Shown piece by piece: positions 44,990 to 56,944 of a stretch of DNA of 64,000 nt. Position numbers and translations under genes: made by a program. The stretch is from Undaria pinnatifida. Taxonomy: Eukaryota > Sar > Phaeophyceae > Laminariales > Alariaceae. The notes under the pieces are model-generated. The model was given only the letters and a program-made list of their open reading frames with translations, was not told where the DNA came from and searched no databases. The stretch spans positions 11,960,795 to 12,024,794 of the forward strand of contig JABAKD010000021.1 in assembly GCA_012845835.1 (NCBI GenBank), read 5' to 3'. Positions within the stretch are counted from its first letter, which is position 1. Each line of letters opens with the position of its first letter.

Positions 44990-47210
44990 CATGGTCTAGA
45001 CTAGACTACATACATGTCTCTATTTTACTGGGACGTTACGTACGAATCATGGTCGTACGAATAATGCCGGGTGTGCCATGGCTTTGTCATGCCGCCAGCC
45101 AAATTCGCCGCTGTGGAGTCGCGGCGAGTTGTTGAGGGTGGGATCGCCCTCACAGGTTGCTTTACAAAACCTACAGTGCATCACACTATAGTCTAGTCTA
45201 GAAACATTGATCCAAGTAGGTATCTACTCCTGTCTCTATTTCCACAATCGAGATACACAATGGGACATGACCAACGAATTATTATGTAGTACGGCTAGGT
45301 CTAATGCCTGGCGCGCAATGACTACCGCCGCTAGCGAGAATTGCCGCTGTGGAGTCGCAGCCGGCGCGTGAGGGGGTAGTAACCCTCACAGGTCACATGA
45401 CAGAACCTGCATGGCATCACACTATACGGTCCCTGATGCAAGCGGGGATCTACTCTGTTGTTTTTTACTCCCATAATCTAAATACACGCTGGAATATTGT
45501 CTACGTTTTTTTTGTCGTACAAGTTGTGCCTGGCGCGCAATGGCTGTACCACGCCGTCAGCGAACATCGCCGCTGTGGATTCGCAGCGAGCGCGTGAGGG
45601 TGGAGTCGCCCTCACGGGTCACATGACCGAACCTATATGGCATCTCACTATAGGGTCACTGATGCAGGCAGGGATATGCTCTCTCTCTGCTTCCACAATC
45701 GAGATACCTGCTGGAATGATAGCTACGAATTTTAGTCGTACGAGTAATGCCCGGCGCGCAATGTGGCAATACCACGCCGCCAGCGAGCATCGCCGCTGCG
45801 GCGTCGCAGCGAGCGCGTGAGGGTGGAGTCGCCCTCACAGGTCACATGACCGAACCTAAATGGCATCACACTATAGGGTCACTGATGCAGGTAGAGACAT
45901 TTTCTTTCCCTACTTCCATAGTCGAGATGCCTCCTGGAATGATATCTACGAATTATGAACGTATGAATAGTGCCCGGCGCGCAATGCCTATAGCATGCCG
46001 CCAGCGAGCATCGCCACTGTAGAGTCGCAGTGATCCCGTGAGGTGGAGTCGTCCTCGCAGGTCACATGACAGAACCTACATTACATTACACTGATGAAGG
46101 TAGGGATCGGCTCTTTCTCTATTTCTATAATCGAGATACCTCCTGAAACGATATCTACGAATTACAGTCGTAGAGTAATGCGTGGCGCGCAATGGCTATA
46201 CCATGCCGCCAGCGGGCATCGCGGCTGCGGAGTCGCAGCGAGCGCGTGAAGGTGGAGTCGCCCTCACAGGTACTTTAGCAGGACCGACATCGCATCACAC
46301 TGTAGGGTCATTGATGCAGGTGGGGATATCATCTGCTTCTTCCGTATCCTTGATACGTGGTTGGGTATTATCTACGGATTATAAACTAGTCGTATGTACG
46401 AGTAATGCCAGGCGCGCAATGGCATACCATGCTGCCTCCTACAACCGCCGCTGTGGAGTCGCGGCGAACGCGTCGAGGCGGAACGCCCTGACATGACGCT
46501 GGACAGAATCGACACTGCATTGCGCTATAAAGTCGCTAATGCAGGCGAAGATCTGCTTCGTCTCTGTTATCATAACCTAGATACATACCGGGACGTTACC
46601 AACGAATTGCAGTCGTACGAGTAATACCTGGCGCCCAATGGCTATATCATGCCGCCAGCAAGAGTCGCCGCTGTGGAGTCATGGCGAGCGCGGGTGGAGT
46701 CGTCTTTATAGGCAATTTGACAGGACCGCCTCTGCATTTTAATATGTAGGGTCGCTGATACGGGTAGGCGTCTACTCTTTTTTTTCTTCTGTAACCCGGT
46801 TACATAGAGGGAAAATACTACGAATGATGCCTGGCACGCAACTGCTGTCCCACGCCGCCAGCGAGAATCGCGGCTGTGGAGTCGCAGCGAGCGCGCGAGG
46901 ATGAAGTGGCCCACACAAATTTCTGGACGGAACCGACACTGCATTACCCTGTAAAGTCGCTGATGCAGGTGGGATATGTTTTGTCTCTACTTTCATATGC
47001 AGGTAGCTACTGTGACAATACGTACGGGTTAAAGTGTTACGATACCTGACGCAAAATATCCTTACCATACCGCCAGCGGGAGTCGCCGCTATGCAGTCGC
47101 GGCGAGCGTAAGAGGATGGAGTCGCCCTCTATTGGGTCAATCGCGGGTCAATCGGAAACACCTGCGTTGAACCGCACTGTAGGGTCACGGATGCAGTTAC
47201 GCATGACACA
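44990..47210 (+). repeat. Tandem array, ~10 x 220 bp, two-hairpin unit
   Basis: Units start at (C/T)GGCGCGCAATGGC-like words at about 45066, 45307, 45529, 45750, 45972, 46182, 46409, 46627, 46829 and 47046 (spacing 202-241 bp), with a partial unit before the first. Each has a GCCGCTG..CAGCG hairpin directly followed by a GTGAGGG..CCCTCAC hairpin. In most units both loops are TGGAGTCG. A GGTCACATGACC palindrome, CATCACACTATAGGGTCA and TCGTACGAGTAATGCC then follow. The units differ by about 10-30%. No frame runs through the array. Confidence 0.93.
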
Positions 47211-47494
47211 TTAAATTACCTGGGGTGGCCCAGGCAGATGCTGTCACGTCGACTTAGTTGTCGTTCGCTCATGTTTTATTCCCCTCGTTCCTCCCCCTAC
47301 CCCCCTAGTTTGTTTTTTTTCATGGCGATATTCGCTTGTACTCCGTATATGTTTTAGTTTCCTCTCTGCTCTTGACGGAGAGGAGCCAAGCACTTGGGGT
47401 GGGTGGGCGGGTTTATTGCATGTCGTCGAATGGTCCGCAACGCGTGCGTGGCGACATGAACCCGATAGAAAGAGCGAGAGAGAACTTGCGGCAT

Positions 47495-47700
47495 GGCTCG
47501 TGGTGCTACTAACCGGCCATTTTCCCTGTTTCCCAAATTAGTGTTGTTTGTGGGAGGCGATCTTCCCCCGAGACCCAAGCAACTCACGTCAAATGGCGTG
47601 CGCGCGTACGTCCCCGCCAGATACGCACCTTTTGGACAGGATAACTGCCGATACAACCGCCATCACAAGAGTATGCTGTACGAGTGAGGCGGGGACGATG
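47495..47700 (-). repeat. Duplicated segment, copy 1
   Basis: It aligns with 48720-48925 (TTTCCCTGTTTCC, TTAGTGTTG/CAGTGTCGTG, AGATACGCACCTTTTGGACAG against TGATAAGCACATTTGGGACA). The minus strand of both copies keeps an aligned reading frame (CPK..AY.....PP..GNRE). Confidence 0.6.
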
Positions 47701-47859
47701 CTATCACACCGATCCCCTATCCGCCATAACACGTACAGTTTTCTTGGTTGATTTTTCAAATTTCTTCGGGAACAGACTACTCGATAGAGAAAAGAAAAGC
47801 ACGCCATTATCAGCGTTACCTTGGCGAGGACGGGGACGCGGGCGGGGTGCCCGAAAGTA

Positions 47860-48490
47860 ACGCTTGTGGAGTCACATCGTAGGCGATCGCGGTGGAGTCA
47901 CGACTGACGCGAACGCTCGAAGGTGGAATCGCTTTCCCGTTTTGGTTGGACGCCAGTCGAAAGCACAAACACCACACTGTGCTCCACATGTGATCCCCGA
48001 CGCGGATGGTGTAGTTATATACACCACAGAAAACTGCGGGCACGAAATCCCTTTCTCTCTGAGGTACCGATATATATCCGGGCACGCGATAGCTGTACAG
48101 TGACGCCAGCGACCAGCCGTCGCATGTGAATCGCGACCGGGTCAGCCGTCACCACGCAGTGACGGCGGGTGGTGCCGCTCAAGGGTGGAGTCACCGTCGT
48201 TTTGCCTCAGTTCTTCCTCTTGGAAAATAATAAAAAGATGAGGAGGCACATGTACATAGGCCTCTTAAGTTGGTTTGGGCATGTCTTGTTGGGAGTATGC
48301 ATATTGACAGAAACACGAAAACAAGACGCAACAAACAAATGCAAGTACAACGTACATCCTCTTCATTGGCGTGTGGCGGTTGCATTGTGTCACCATGTGG
48401 GAGGAAAGTTGGCGGCTGTGAAGCAAACGAGGATAGGCACCGCCGTGGAGTGCTCGAGGGTCGAGTAACCCTCCATCTTGAAGTTGCTCC
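47860..48490 (+). repeat. Decayed outliers of the two-hairpin array
   Basis: TGGAGTCA/TGGAATCG loop words and short stems recur at about 47870-47935 and 48110-48200. At 48455-48475, GAGGG..CCCTC is intact around a mutated loop. The spacing is irregular, so these look like old copies outside the main array. Confidence 0.5.
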
Positions 48491-48719
48491 CACGAACAAG
48501 TTCTTCGGTGGGGTCGATTGAGGAAACCACGCGAGAGAAACATAGCGCACACCTGCATATTTGAAAAAAAATGACACAGTCGTCTCATATAGGATATGTG
48601 ACTACGGATCTATCGTTAGAAATGAGCGATGGGAATTGATCCAAATAGAGAAAACCAAGCAGGCAAGGAGGCGTATCATGGTGATACAGTATAGCGAAGC
48701 CAAGCATATCGTACGTAGT

Positions 48720-48925
48720 ACCTTGTGATGAAACTACCCTGCTACTTTCCCTGTTTCCTGAATCAGTGTCGTGTGGGGGGGCGATTCCTCTTCTCCGGAA
48801 CATACAGTGTCGTGGGCTTGTTTGGCCCGTCTGATAAGCACATTTGGGACAGAGCAATAACGGTCCCGTGGTAGCCATGACAATAGGACAGTGTTGGTTG
48901 TACGAGTGGAGGAACGTCGCTGATA
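48720..48925 (-). repeat. Duplicated segment, copy 2
   Basis: This is the partner of 47495-47700, about 1.22 kb away in the same orientation. Indels between the copies inside the shared minus-strand frame total a multiple of three. Confidence 0.6.
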
Positions 48926-49035
48926 TGTCGCTTCGCCCGGTCTTGCTCTTTGTTGATTTTCTTCCCTATGTTTGACATTGACGTTGATCGCGCGTGTGGA
49001 AAACACGCCCCCATCGATGTTACGGGGGTGCCGGG

Positions 49036-49156
49036 GGAAGGGGGGGGGGAGCCCTCCCCCCACCCCCCCCACCCCCCCCACCCCCCCACCTCAGTCACCC
49101 TTGGAACGCGGTATTCACCGCCCCCCCCCCCGCCCCCCCCCGCCCCCCCCCTTCCC
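49036..49156 (+). repeat. C-rich tract with periodic A
   Basis: A near-continuous C tract contains (C7-8 A)n periodicity at 49057-49090 and C8-12 G periodicity at 49122-49150. It inflates overlapping Pro- or Gly-rich frames on both strands, which I discount. Confidence 0.88.
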
Positions 49157-49197
49157 CCGTCTGATTCATTCGGACATGCATCCATTCTTGCGACGAG

Positions 49198-52100
49198 ATG
49201 TCATCGGCACTGAGGAATGAAAGGATATCATGGCCTGGCGGGGGCCGAGGACGGCGACTTGTCGCGGGGGCAATGGAACAATTGGGGGGAGAAGGGATAC
49301 GGATCCCGCGCGTGGCAACGGTGATAGTCTTGCTACGAGCCGCGGAGCTCGCCCAACCGACCGATTCGAACGGGGGGCGGCGGGCCAACCTGGTGGCTGG
49401 TGTGCAGGGCAGGGAATGGGCAACTACAGTTTCTGGAATACAGACCCCCCCCCCGACCAGCGAGCTGGAGGTGCCGTTTGAGCAGAGGCCGAGGCAGATG
49501 GAGAGATCCCGACAATTACAGTGGCGAGATCAACTAGGCGCGCGTACGAGCCTGGCCGCCAGTCCCGGAGTACATTTAACAGGTTGAGGGGTTACCAGGT
49601 GTGTTGAAGTGGAGCGATTCAGACAGTCGCAAGGCCTGGTCATGGATGAAGTTAGCCATCAGGTGTCACTCGCCAGGAATATGGTGGAGATACGTTGGTA
49701 TGCATTCCGGAGATTCTCTGCCATAACATTATACGGTACCACGGTGGTAGCAATCGTTTGCTTTTGGCCTATGTTGTTGAAATGATGGCGCTCCTACCCA
49801 ATAGGGTCGGAATGACATGGTTATTTTACAACATAGTATATGTCATACCTTGGTGGTCATCCGATTGCACTTTCATTCCTTAATGTTTGGCGGTTTGGGA
49901 CTTGACGGTCAGTTGTAGAGCTCCTCATGGGAGGAGTTGACGCATCCCTACTGTAGCATGTGTTGGGGAGGGGGGCGTCTGTGTGGACGTGTGAGTGTGC
50001 GTGTCCTCGGTCCCACGTGACGGTAGGAACTTCCCTCTGTCTTCGTCTGCTGGTCCTGTTCGGTATTCTTTAATTTGGGGGGGAGGTATCATCCCCGAAC
50101 GGTGACAGGGTTTATTTCTGAGTTGTGGGATGATGACAACGTCGGACGAGAAGTTGGCCGCCGACTCGGGTGTGGCGCACTCCGTGCATAACATGGTATG
50201 GAGTAGGGCCGCGTTTGTCTGACGCAAACAGCACACAGTTGAGGCAAAATGACACGGCAACGGGTCGAGATGCTAGACGCCGGTTCTGAAGGACACAAGG
50301 GCAACCAGGTACATGTTGTAAGCGTACGCGTGCGGAGACGGTACGAGGTTCGCGGTTCGAGGTCGTCCGCTAGGGCCGACGGTGGTACCGTCGTCCGTGT
50401 GATGGGGTTGATGTCATGCTATCTCTGGTCTTTCCGACCACGCCCCCTCTCCTCGTGGGTTCTAGCACGTCTGTACGGGCGGTGGGGTACGATCGTGCTA
50501 TTCGAGCAATTGTTGAGTTAGTGGCGAAGTCAGGGCGTAATCGCGATGAGTGCACCCTGCTCTCGTTGCTCATCGGGTGAGCGACAACGCCCGCAAGCCC
50601 GAGGAGACATATCGGCTCGAGTGATTCAGAGAGAAGGGTCAACGCGTACGAGGTGTATACGCACGATATCAAAAAGGTTCGATAGAGGTGTCACGTAAGC
50701 TAGTCGGGGCAAGCCTGGGGAAGAATGGACAACTGAGAGAACGTACAGCCGGGGTAGCATGAAAACTAGTGTACGGGCAACAGGAGTCTCAGACTACCTC
50801 GGAGTTGTAGGAGTCGAATGGTACGGTACCATTCGGAGGCTTGGTCACCCGAGACGACTGTAGGTGGTAATAAGTAGGAATCCGGCTGGTATCATTTTAG
50901 CGAGAAAGACGGTATATGTGTGGGCGAGATACATAGGGGATGGCAGGACGCTGCGATGGGTGTATTTGGCCAAAGGGGAGACATATCTCTCTCCCACGGC
51001 CCTGAAACCGATAATGACAACGCACTTCGAAAGATAAACAATAAGCATGCTGACTAAGGATTTGATAAACAGACGCGAAGCACCTGGGTGTTGTATTCGG
51101 TAATCGCGATCTAAAGAAGGTTGACCTATTTATGAAGGCGGAATGCTCCAACAAGCTTAGGCCGGGATAGCATACGCAGTCAGGAACACATGTGATGACG
51201 TCCCTCATGCAAATGCCACTCGGAATTTTCAACGGTAACCAAAGGAAGGAAGGCGGCTGGATAAGCAGGCAATATCGTGTGGACACTGTCGTGAACGTTC
51301 ACCAGACTCGGCCTTGATTGCATCCCTCCCGACTAAAGCCGGCCTGGACGGAGAGTACCAACCCACGGTACGACCTCGGCGTGACACCGCCCTAAGAGCG
51401 ACATGCCATGGGCGGGCCGGTGGTTTGTGAAATACTGACAAGAGAAGGTGTGTGTAGTGATAAAATACTCGCGATGAGAACCACTTGAAATTGAAGCTTG
51501 GAACCTTCCGTCCAGGATCCCGGGCTCGGTACGGTGTGGCATGGTTCACGCTGTCGCTACAGCTGGTAGCATGAACCGTGGTCCCATCCTACCGTGTCGT
51601 AGGCGTGGCCTCATTTTGTGTTACAACCGAGTATTTCATTTCGAATTATATAAAGTTTATTTTGTGTGTGGGTATCGTTTGTTTTGTCCACGTATGTGTT
51701 CTAATGCGGTGTCACGCAATCGCCGCCGAAGTAGAACTTAATCGAGTTTCACGAAGGAAGCACCTTGGTAGACTGCAGGTTTACGTGTTCATCCTGCAGC
51801 TTGCTTGCCTCGGTGTTTCGAACCTATTGAAAGAGTGTTGTCGTGCGGCAATCGAAAGCACACCTGACTTGGTCCTCCTAGAGCTAAGGTGAGGTACGCG
51901 TGCTCCGAGTATCACACGGCAGTAGCGTTTTATCGCTTGGAATGGAGTACGACGGTGGCTCGCTTGGAATAGGGCTCAGCCGATGGGCTCGATAGGGCAC
52001 GGCCAATGCTACGAGAATTTCGGCCCGTTTGATCTTTGTCCTTATCATAATGCTGCGTGTGGAGCCGAAATAGGTTTGAAAAACATACCGAATGTTTGCT

Positions 52101-52460
52101 AAGCAGCGAGCAACGTCTACCTCGTTTTCAGGTTTCGCTACACATGTGACCTTCGACGGGGTGTCAAAATGGGCGTCCATAACAACACTGCGTCGTATTC
52201 GATGATAAAAGTGTTCCTCAGAGATGTCGGAGAACACACGTCACCTCCTGCTAGCGGATGTCCCTGATCGAGATGGATCTCTTGAAACCAACACGCAACA
52301 AGTTCGCTGGGGGGTTGCGGATTATAATTGGTGGATTCGTGCCGGAGCTTGACCCGAAGGAAGGATCGCTGGGTCGTCCTATTCCTGTGATATGTGGGCC
52401 TCACGGGGTTGGATTATTAGTTGATCCACTTTTTCGGCGCCACTTGTACTAGTGGGGTCA
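49198..52460 (+). pseudogene. Region of broken coding-like frames, unknown
   Basis: Plus-strand frames of 50-130 codons follow one another with single stops or shifts between them: 49198-49784 (one TGA at 49585), 50249-50520, 50376-50690 (one TGA), 50698-50863, 50862-51037, about 51073-51320 (one TAG), and an ATG frame 52258-52452. A hydrophobic, membrane-like stretch lies near 49720-49780. The 49.2-49.5 kb part is Arg/Gly-rich. Minus-strand frames also exist (51884-52237). The pattern suggests a decayed multi-kb coding element, for example a retroelement or an old viral insertion, but I find no diagnostic motif and cannot exclude chance. Confidence 0.25.
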
Positions 52461-52669
52461 ATTTTTCGCCGCCGCTCCCCGTCTTAGAACCCTACTTGAC
52501 AGCCACGCCGTACCGCCCCCTTCCGCTTTTCATGTGCTGGGGTTCAGTATGACACTAAGTATGCGGATTTCGAGATGATGCTAAAGACAACACGTGTAAC
52601 GGAGAAAGATTTGCACGGTTAGCGTGCTCCAGGTCGTACACAAAATATGATTGCTCGAGAATCATTGTT

Positions 52670-53196
52670 GACCTACCCAGACAACCGAACTTCAATGTCA
52701 GAAGCAGAATGACGGCGGCGTACCGCAAGCAACACGCGGATGATGGAATGGTGAACGTGCAAAATAGTGTTTGTTTGCATGCCTCCTGAACGCCTGAACT
52801 CGTCAACCAACCTTTCTACGTAGAGGGCAGCAAGACGACAGTTCACTGCAGAAAATACGCCGATAATATCATGATAAACGATCTCGGATGCCGTTGCTCG
52901 CGCAGCCCATGCCATGCACGGCCTGGGTGGGCCTACCGCATGCCCATGCCATAGAGGCGATATCTTGGACATCCCGGCAATCAACTCTGAGGCAAGTTGT
53001 AAGGTCGACGGTTTCAAGAAACGGGCGCGGTGGGGACACGATGGGAAGTGACCTATCCATCGCCATGATCACAACCCCATCGGGAACGGCCTTGTCTGCA
53101 CTATCGGGGCGCACCTACAAGAGGTAGTAGCCGTAGCCCACCATTTCGAGACGTCCGGGCCCCGTCGTTTCAGGTCCAAGCTGAGAGCGTGCTTTG
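52670..53196 (+). pseudogene. EsV-1-7 repeat pseudogene
   Basis: Readable remains of two canonical repeats (QPNFNV..AAY-R-KQHADDGMVNV, then VEGSKTTVHCRKYAD) are followed by both cap repeats (a WAY remnant of WGV, then SCKVDGFKKRARWG, a P-I-H-R-H-D-H remnant and LVCT) and a tail resembling KLRACF. The damage is clear. The third Cys of the first repeat is Arg, the second Cys of the next is TGA (52787-52789), and further stops lie in the penultimate cap and at GK-stop in the last. At least one frame change is needed before the last cap. The second Cys of the last cap is Phe. The number of repeats originally present is unknown. It has the same orientation as the 41802 gene, 10 kb upstream. Confidence 0.85.
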
Positions 53197-54309
53197 ATCG
53201 GAAAAGAGGGGAATCTCACCAGGGGAGCACGCAAAAAAAGAGAAAACGGTGCCACACTCCTAGAGAGCCACACACCTAGAGAGCCACCCTCCTAGAAAGG
53301 TCAAAACGAAAAAAGTAAGAGCGTCGTGATTTTTGCGCGAATCAAGAAAATGGCGTTTTCATTTCCAATTTTATTTTACTTGGTTTTAGTAATCCCCCCT
53401 CTCTGGCCCCTTAACAATATGGTGTGAGTAAGACCCTTTTTTCTGTGCTTCCCTGCTGCAACCGCTCGGTCAGCTCCTACAAACGTTAGGTTGTGATTGC
53501 AGATATGGCTTCGTGGTAGGCCTCGAACGGACGGATAGGGGATAACTTCGGCTTTTGCTGGCAAAACGTTTTGGTCCATCCATTGTTAGTGTTATGTATG
53601 ACATGGTGTGATAATACAGAATCCTGAAGAGGCACAAGACTCCTGAAAAGAGGCATTTGCCGGATGGGGTTGGGCCCGCTTCGTGCTCGAACTCACGTCG
53701 GTTGTCGGTGGGCTTCTGAAACGGGGGACACTGCCGTTGGTGCGGCGATCTCGAAATCCCGCTGTCGTGTGGATTGGTCTGGATGTTGTGGGGAACTGGA
53801 GCTAAAGTCCGTTTTTACCACCGACCGGAAGATTGTCCCGAGAAAAAATGAAACACTCTGATGTCTGGCTAGACTCTATTGCGGGGACTACCTCACGTCT
53901 ACTCACGTCGACTCAGCAGGAGCCTCCAACTCGCTTGCGTTCGGCGTGCCCTTGCTAGCCTCCACGCGCCGAGCTAAACCCAAGACTAGTTCGGGTGGCT
54001 CGTCCTCCATTTTTTTTATATCCCCTGGGATCCCGATTCCCGACACAGACATGCTTCATTATCTCTATCAAACATAATAGACATCGCTTTGCCTGTTGCT
54101 TTGTTTGGTTGCGTGCAGACAAAATAAGCCCCTACTGTGCTACGGGTACTTGGTTTTTGTACCGTAGCTGCCGCCAGCATTGCGTCACGAGGCGGCATGT
54201 CACTACTGGGTGAGCTGAAGAAGAGCGATCGGTATCGTTTTTCCGAATTGTTTTGTAGCACAGCTTTTCACGAAAGACATCTGGGGATACCGGTTGACGA
54301 AGTCTATGT
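53197..54309. other. Intergenic, no supported gene
   Basis: A CCTAGAGAGCCAC unit is repeated near 53260-53290. Otherwise I see only short frames. Confidence 0.4.
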
Positions 54310-54362
54310 CAGATGATAAACACGCCAAGGCTGACGTCCTTGAAAATGAGTTATAAAATACG
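54310..54362 (+). repeat. Diverged tail fragment of the modular repeat
   Basis: GGCTGACGTCCTTGAAAATG followed by AGTTATAAAAT is the same end seen, in reverse, at 25683-25713. Confidence 0.5.
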
Positions 54363-56944
54363 CCAAATTACGCAATTATTTTAGTGGGTATGGAGTAGTA
54401 GAGCCTGGTATCAATACCATCCCATTCTATGTACTACCCCCTTTGATATGACATCTCATACGGAGTATAACTTACTCGTAGTTGTTTTGTCCTGTATACG
54501 ATATTTCATGATATTTTATATCAAATCATATCAAACCCCTATTATATTGTTCTCTTCAGGAAGATGTCAGAAGGTGTGATCAAAATGCTGTATGAAAAAA
54601 ATGCATGTATATAATAAATATGTTGCCCCTGGCACGAGAGGGGCCGAAGGCTCCTATTTAGACCAGGGTTTGAGTTGTCGTCGAGATAACTCGAGCTGAG
54701 GTCCATCTCTCGGCGTGCTGTTTCCTGGACGTGCCTCAGCTTGCTCCACTCTCCCGACCCTGCCGGGGTCGGCCACGGTCGTGCTGGTTTGGTGTCGTGG
54801 TGGCCTACCCAAAAATATCACTTTTTTTGCAAATTCCCATTTTCCCGTTTACCGTTCCGAAATGTCAACTAAGTGCGGAGCCGTAAGTAAGTATATATAG
54901 TCTAGAACCACTAAATCCATTCTCCTTTTGAAAAACGACAGTTACAGTGAGTTAGACCGTACCTGTTTGTATTCACCCGCCGCGAGTCCGATACTTGCTT
55001 GCTTGCCGTCTTCGAATTCGCTTCTTGTTTTTTTCCAGCGTTTTTTTTTCTTCTCCTCCTTCCGTTTGCGTTTGAGTGTCGAGGTTGTTTCACTGCCGTC
55101 AATTTTTCTGTTTCTCCTTTTTGTTTTTGTTTGGGTTGACTCCCTTTTCTTCGCTCTGGGTACCGGCCCAAAGTAAGTGAAAATTTGACCCCCATGGTTT
55201 ATATTCACCAGTCGCGGGTTCGAGCCTTGTCTAAGTGATCGCTTGTTGCGTTTTTATTTTCAAGTTTTTTATTTTTCTCACGCTTGTGTTCGACTCTTCT
55301 CCCCGCTTATCTCCCCCCCCCCCTCCAATTTTATGTTACTCTTTTTTTAAGGTGTTTGGGGTTTCTCAAGTTTTCCTTCCCTTCTTCGTGTTCTACAGTA
55401 TTAGTCCGTGTTCTAATATTATTTACGCGTATACTGCACCGATTGGGTCCTGCTGAGCTTGCTTTTAGTCGTACTGCTGCTGCTGTGCTGTGGTACTGGC
55501 GCTGAATTGCAGCATGCTGTTATTGAATTTACACGGACGGAAGAGTTGTGCGTTGTGCGGGGTTGCTGCTGCTAGCAGCTGTTACGCTACATGTGTAGTC
55601 TACACTGCATGATATTTCTACGGCTTTTGCCGTTTGTCGTTGGGCTGCCGCTGCATGACATGTTGTTGTTAAATTTACACGCACATAAATAAGAGTTGTG
55701 CGTTGTACGGAACACAAAATATTGTCCCAGTCAGTAGTAATCGTAAAGCAGTATGTCGCTGGAAGGGTGGCCCCGAGCGATTGTTGATCGTTAGCCGCGA
55801 TTCACGATGCATTCACTGGTTTCTTACGTTAGTCCTTTTGTTTTCTTTCCTTACGGTTCGAGCCCCGGCCTGTGTACATTATCCGACCCTCTTCTACTGT
55901 GTAATTGTTTTTCCGCTCCTATTTTTGTACTTCACGTAACGACGGCTGAAGGCGAATGGAAAGTATTATCGTATGGATACGACACATGCTGCCGTAGAGG
56001 TGCATGATTTCCTGACATCCCCCCCCAAAACTGATTTTGAGAAACCCGAACGTGCGCACTCCGACTCAAGGAAGCCGTGTTCCGGGTGTAAAAAAATAGC
56101 ATTTTTGATACACAGGAATGGTTACATTTTGACGTATTTTGAGTGACTGAAGGAGCCTCGTCATCCACAAAAAAAAATGGCCAAAAAGTGACACCTCTGT
56201 CTCGTAGCATTCGTCCGTCCAACGTCAGAATGGGAGTTCAACACCCCTCTAGGTAGGGCCGACGATATGATCTTTGAGTATATTTGCAAGCTGGCTAATA
56301 CACCGGCGGACCATTTGCAGTATTTTTTTCATGAGTGAGAACCTAATCAAGAGCATGTAATGGACATTAATCCTGTGCAAAGAACCATGCTGCGGACAAT
56401 ATCGTGCGTTCATTTTAGGTGACACGGAAAGTAACGTTGACGTATTTCATCGTTTTTCCCACAATTCAAATCGAATACAACAAAGTATCCTCTTTTTTTG
56501 TTGAACCATCATTATTAACCTGGGTATATATGATCGTGAGATATGTACACGTTTATGTGCATATGCCATTGTAATGGAAAATTGCTAATGCTGCTTTCTG
56601 TTGTCGAACAGCAGCAGCAGCAGGTACCGCTCCATCCTGCTGTTGTTGTTGAAATTACACATGTACATTAAAAAAATGTACGGGGGCTGCTGCTGTTGGT
56701 GTTCGTCATCGTGTGAAACATGACGCAATTTGTTGGTGTGGTTATTTTGCAGCTGATTCCATCTATTGTTTTTCTCTTTTCAAGCACGATCTATGTGCAT
56801 GTACCCCTTAGCAGTGCTGTCGCATGTACAACCTCGATTTGCCTGGAATCCTATACTCATAACATATGTCATGCATCCTCGAAAAATTCGCTCATGCTCG
56901 GAGCCAAGGCGGGCAGCAGCCCGCCGCGGCGAAGCTCCCTTGCT
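54363..56944. other. Intergenic with T-rich and CTG-rich stretches
   Basis: Two roughly 230 bp stretches (about 54930 and 55150 onward) share TATTCACC(C/A)G..CGCG.GT..GA and T-rich downstream sequence. The second has GGGTTCGAGCC (a tRNA B-box match) but no good A box. CTG triplets cluster at 55475-55495 and CAG at 56608-56630. No gene is supported. Confidence 0.4.

Noticed and set aside
44990-47210. CRISPR-like array
   Set aside because: Units are ~220 bp with no short repeat/unique spacer alternation, no cas genes are present, and the setting is eukaryotic.
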